A stretch of DNA of 9,489 nt from an uncultured Devosia sp. (GTDB taxonomy: Bacteria; Pseudomonadota; Alphaproteobacteria; Rhizobiales; Devosiaceae). This document shows positions 7,351-9,489 of the stretch, one piece after another; position 1 is the first letter of the stretch; every line of letters begins with the position of its first letter. The stretch covers positions 1 through 9,489 of the forward strand of contig CAKTFF010000053.1 of assembly GCA_934553185.1 (NCBI GenBank). Direction: 5' to 3'. The position numbers and the translations under genes were made by a program. Under the pieces are notes generated by a model, which was given only the letters and a program-made list of their open reading frames with translations, did no database searches and was not told the origin of the DNA.

Positions 7351-7814
7351 CCGCAGCCGCCCGCCTCGCCGCCCTCGACAGCCTTCCAGCCGACGAGCTT
7401 TGCCGCATGGCCGAAACCGCTCTCACCTCTCTCGTGGACGTGATGAACCAGGAAACTACCCTGCTTCGCGCCGGACACATGCGCCAGGCAGGCACGCTGA
7501 CGCCCGACAAGACCCGGCTGGCCCAGGATTATGTGAGCTTTGCGCGCTCGGTGCAGCGCCAGAACGGGCGGCTGAAGACCGAGGCGCCGGCCGCTATCGA
7601 GCGACTGCGCCGGGGCCACGAAAGCCTTGCTACCCAGATGGCTGAAAACCTGCGCGTGCTTGCCACGGCGCGCACCCTAACCGAAGACCTGCTGACCGAC
7701 GTCGCCAAGGTGGTGGGTGCCCAGAACAAGGCTCGCGCCTATGGCCGTGCTGGCATCGTCGCCGCTGATCCCGCGACGTCGGCACGGGGACTTGCCATCA
7801 ACCGGGCGCTTTAA
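7347..7814 (+). CDS. flgN: FlgN-like flagellar export chaperone
   Basis: 155 aa, predicted almost wholly helical with no signal peptide or membrane segment. The pattern of an N-terminal helix with Glu-rich LVDVMNQETTLLRAGHMRQA followed by K-x-x-L-A-Q-D-Y resembles FlgN, the cytosolic chaperone that delivers hook-filament junction proteins FlgK and FlgL to the export gate. A C-terminal helix pair (RVLATARTLTEDLL, then VAKVVGAQNKARAYG) would carry substrate binding. The start ATG 7347 overlaps the flgJ stop by four bases (ATGA) and has GGAG 7 bp upstream, so it is probably coupled to flgJ. The family is very divergent; the call rests on length, helix pattern and position, and a FliT-type or unnamed flagellar chaperone is the main alternative. 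Confidence 0.7.
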   Translation: MTAAARLAALDSLPADELCRMAETALTSLVDVMNQETTLLRAGHMRQAGTLTPDKTRLAQDYVSFARSVQRQNGRLKTEAPAAIERLRRGHESLATQMAENLRVLATARTLTEDLLTDVAKVVGAQNKARAYGRAGIVAADPATSARGLAINRAL

Positions 7815-7843
7815 AAGACGCGGTTAGATTTAAATTGCGGCCC

Positions 7844-7858
7844 TGGCGCTAACCCTGC
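7844..7858 (+). promoter_or_regulatory. Candidate weak sigma54 promoter after flgN
   Basis: TGGCGC-TAACC-CTGC keeps the invariant GG and GC dinucleotides with the correct 10-bp gap and departs from TGGCAC-N5-TTGC at two positions. It starts 30 bp after the flgN stop and would start transcription about 35 bp ahead of the small ORF at 7905. It shares the decamer GGCGCTAACC with the flagellin upstream region, so it could also be a site for another regulator. No intrinsic terminator was seen after flgN. Confidence 0.4.
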
Positions 7859-7904
7859 CAAAAGTCGGCGCCCCATAATCTACACCCGCCAACCAGCGGG
7901 GGAC

Positions 7905-8171
7905 ATGGTGTCCGCACCCAACAGGGCGGCTACTGGCCGTCCGATTTCTTTGTTGTCGTCTGCGCGCCTTTCGCTGCCCCACCGGCGCGGAAGGCAAGAT
8001 GCTTTTCACAACCAGAAAACACAAGACGCGCCGGAATCTCAGGAGGAGCTTGGCGAAGGTTATGATCCCGCCCCTCCCCGCGAACTCTCCTCCGAGGAAC
8101 TAGAAGCCCTTTATCGGCAAACCGACGGGCAGCCCGGCACAGTCGGGCGGTTGCGCGACCTGCTCGCCTGA
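7905..8171 (+). CDS. Small hypothetical protein between flgN and flagellin
   Basis: 88 codons from ATG 7905, with GGGGGA immediately upstream (short spacing). I do not recognise it. The first half is basic and of low coding quality (APNRAATGRPISLLSSARLS), whereas the second half, from about residue 43, is acidic and looks more like real protein: EELGEGYDPAPPRELSSEEL, then EALYRQ and a short C-terminal helix GRLRDLLA. No signal peptide, membrane segment or cysteine. The real start may lie further in, though no good internal ATG or GTG with a ribosome site was found. It shares the strand with the flagellar genes and sits behind a candidate sigma54 element, so a flagellar role is possible but unproven. 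Confidence 0.45.
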   Translation: MVSAPNRAATGRPISLLSSARLSLPHRRGRQDAFHNQKTQDAPESQEELGEGYDPAPPRELSSEELEALYRQTDGQPGTVGRLRDLLA

Positions 8172-8173
8172 TG

Positions 8174-8195
8174 TGGCGGTAACCAGGCGCTAACC
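8174..8195 (+). promoter_or_regulatory. Paired GGCGSTAACC motif upstream of flagellin (CtrA-like site or sigma54-like element)
   Basis: GGCGGTAACC (8175-8184) and GGCGCTAACC (8186-8195) are direct repeats one helical turn (11 bp) apart. The 18-mer GGTAACCAGGCGCTAACC matches the minus-strand CtrA box before fliX (GTTAAGCGGGCGTTAACC) at 14 of 18 positions, which suggests a degenerate CtrA-type site. Read differently, TGGCGG-N5-AGGC keeps sigma54 GG/GC spacing but is otherwise poor. It lies 130-150 bp before the flagellin start. Confidence 0.4.
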
Positions 8196-8222
8196 TAGAG
8201 CGCGATCGCTGAGGAACCTTGC

Positions 8223-8234
8223 GCCGGCGCCGGC
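8223..8234. repeat. 12-bp GC palindrome upstream of flagellin
   Basis: GCCGGCGCCGGC is a perfect palindrome between the paired TAACC repeats and the next CtrA-like site. No T-run follows on either strand, so it is a poor terminator. It may be an operator or just GC-rich chance. Confidence 0.3.
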
Positions 8235-8238
8235 CGAA

Positions 8239-8253
8239 TTAACCAATCTTTAT
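8239..8253. promoter_or_regulatory. Second CtrA-like site upstream of flagellin
   Basis: TTAA-CCAATCT-TTAT matches TTAA-N7-TTAA except for the last base. It lies 72-86 bp before the flagellin start. If the box overlaps the -35 region as in known CtrA promoters, TAAGAC at 8271-8276 would sit at a -10 distance, but this hexamer is weak. Confidence 0.35.
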
Positions 8254-8324
8254 GGGGGCACAAGGCAGGGTAAGACCAACCTCAGGACGAGGCGCCAACA
8301 ACAGGTTCCCAGAAGGAAGACCCG

Positions 8325-9489
8325 ATGTCCGATATTTCGCTCTCCAAAGCCGTCCGCACCAACCTCCTGTCGCTGCAGAGCACTGCGGAGATGATGAACA
8401 AGACGCAGGAGCGTCTGTCCACGGGTAACAAGGTCAACTCGGCTCTCGACAACCCCACCAGCTTCTTCACCGCTTCGGCGCTCAACAGCCGCGCCAGCGA
8501 CATCAACACGCTGATGGACTCGGTCAGCAACGGCGTCCAGACCCTCAAGGCTGCCGACAACGGCATCACCAGCCTCCAGAAGCTCGTTGAATCGGCCAAG
8601 GCAACCGCACGCCAGGCGCTGCAATCGCCAAATGCCTATACCTCCAAGGCCACTTTGGAAACAGCTTCCGGTGGTCTTCAGGCCGCCGACCTGACCGGCA
8701 TCATCGCCGGCACGGGCGTCAATGCCAGCACCGGCGCCGGCACCGTCGCCGTTGACACCACCAACTCCGCTTCCGCCAACAAGGTGGCAACGGAAGTCAC
8801 CGACGCCATGCTTGCCGACACCGCAGCGACTGTCACGGGTTCCGACGTTTCCACCGCCGGCGTTGCTGCTGCCGACCTGCTGAACGACACCGACCTCGCG
8901 TCCGCCTTTGCCGCTGGCGACAGCATCACCTTCAAGGGTTCGGCAGGCACGTTCGTTCTGAACGTGACCGACGCGACCAATGGTTCGAGCGACGCAAACA
9001 ACATCCAGGCCGATGACTCGATCACCAACCTGCTCAGCAAGCTCACTGCGGGCTTGAAGCAGGCTACCGGTGACACCTCGGCTGCCGTGACGTTCACCGA
9101 CGCGGCAGATACCTTCACCGTTGCCCTTTCGGACAACACCAAGGACGTCACGATCGGCGGCAACTCCGCCAAGCTCGGCATCACAGCCGGCACGATCGAG
9201 CCTGCTTTTGGTGACGCGGATATGCGAGCCCTTGTGGCGGCTGAGCGCTCCATGACCATCGCGGTCGGCGACAATGCCTCCAAGACGCTCTACATCGGCA
9301 ATGGCGAAGGCAAGATCAACAACCGTCGCGATCTGCTTGCGCAGCTCAACACGGTGCAAGGTCTGTCCACCACGCTGAACGCGGACAACACGATCTCGCT
9401 CAAGAATGCCGCGGGCACCGATCTGCGGGGCGACATCAAGATCAATGTCGACAACGCCGACGTGTTCGCCGCGCTGGGCATTGCAGACG
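8325..9489 (+). CDS. fliC: Flagellin, large Bradyrhizobium-type (3' end beyond window)
   Basis: 388 complete codons are visible from ATG 8325, with a good AAGGAAG ribosome site; the gene runs off the right edge. Flagellin is exported by the flagellar type III system and polymerises as the filament. The N-terminal D0/D1 coiled coil is unmistakable: SLSKAVRTNLLSLQ at 5-18, ERLSTGNKVNSALDNPTSFF at 29-48, then ASALNSRASDIN and GITSLQKLVESAKATARQAL. From about residue 115 the sequence becomes Ala/Thr/Gly/Asp-rich, as in surface domains D2/D3. Two related beta-rich modules follow (about 199-286 and 307-386), each ending in LGI exactly 100 residues apart; they recall the DUF1522-type inserts of large alphaproteobacterial flagellins (inference). 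The missing C-terminus should include further surface domain and the closing D1/D0 helices. Leader length and candidate CtrA/sigma54 sites suggest late regulation. Confidence 0.93.
   Translation, partial: MSDISLSKAVRTNLLSLQSTAEMMNKTQERLSTGNKVNSALDNPTSFFTASALNSRASDINTLMDSVSNGVQTLKAADNGITSLQKLVESAKATARQALQSPNAYTSKATLETASGGLQAADLTGIIAGTGVNASTGAGTVAVDTTNSASANKVATEVTDAMLADTAATVTGSDVSTAGVAAADLLNDTDLASAFAAGDSITFKGSAGTFVLNVTDATNGSSDANNIQADDSITNLLSKLTAGLKQATGDTSAAVTFTDAADTFTVALSDNTKDVTIGGNSAKLGITAGTIEPAFGDADMRALVAAERSMTIAVGDNASKTLYIGNGEGKINNRRDLLAQLNTVQGLSTTLNADNTISLKNAAGTDLRGDIKINVDNADVFAALGIAD

Noticed and set aside
7886..7901. CCCGC-N6-GCGGG hairpin as terminator after flgN
   Set aside because: The stem is only 5 bp, no T-run follows, and it lies over 70 bp from the flgN stop and directly before an ATG.
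8041..8046. AGGAGG, a perfect Shine-Dalgarno sequence
   Set aside because: No start codon at a proper distance opens a useful frame; in the small ORF it simply encodes Gln-Glu-Glu.
8202..8209. Palindrome GCGATCGC
   Set aside because: A short GC-rich palindrome expected by chance at this composition, with no second copy noted nearby.
8172..8324. Sigma28 (FliA) promoter for flagellin
   Set aside because: No TAAA-N15-GCCGATAA-like pair was found in the upstream region.
8250..9359. 369-codon minus-strand open frame opposite the flagellin
   Set aside because: The plus strand encodes a clear flagellin; the antisense frame is a Gly/Val/Arg-rich shadow with no recognisable motif.
1..9489. Mobile element, CRISPR array, tRNA/rRNA, defence or toxin system
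   Set aside because: No terminal repeats, transposase, repeat-spacer pattern or RNA gene was seen; nearly all coding DNA is explained by A2M, dksA and flagellar genes.

Overview
The window looks like a GC-rich alphaproteobacterial chromosome, most likely from the Hyphomicrobiales (Rhizobiales); a Devosia-like genus is a guess. The evidence is a FliX-type flagellar regulator, which is restricted to Alphaproteobacteria, a perfect CtrA box (TTAA-N7-TTAAC), a DksA of the alphaproteobacterial one-cysteine type, and a flagellin whose N-terminus resembles the large flagellins of Bradyrhizobium and relatives. These come from recognising families by eye; no search was run.

Left half, minus strand: positions 1-4533 hold one very large, incomplete gene for a secreted alpha-2-macroglobulin (A2M) family protein. 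It has a signal peptide, a PAN/Apple-like domain, TPR-like helices, macroglobulin domains and a thioester motif GCAEQ, and it runs off the left edge. Upstream on the same strand is dksA (4668-5087), with a clear intrinsic terminator separating the two and a plausible sigma70-type promoter. Upstream again is fliX (5242-5661).

Right half, plus strand: a 247-bp divergent region separates fliX from a flagellar operon. It holds a perfect CtrA box, an inverted repeat that could be an enhancer-binding-protein site, and a near-consensus sigma54 (-24/-12) promoter facing flgI. The operon flgI (P-ring), flgJ (rod-binding domain only) and flgN-like (export chaperone) is tightly overlapped (TGATG, ATGA), suggesting translational coupling. 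After flgN come about 500 bp with one short uncertain ORF (7905-8171) and several candidate regulatory motifs, then the start of a large flagellin gene (8325 to the right edge).

Working model (inference): CtrA drives early expression of fliX. FliX, with its usual partner FlbD (not in the window), licenses sigma54 transcription of the P-ring operon and perhaps flagellin once early assembly is complete. FlgI, FlgJ and the chaperone then serve rod/P-ring completion and hook-filament junction export, and the flagellin forms the filament. I see no IS element, CRISPR array, phage gene, tRNA or rRNA, and no clearly new system. The most useful leads are the regulatory layout of the fliX/flgI region and the flagellin upstream region, and the unusual domain architecture of the A2M protein.
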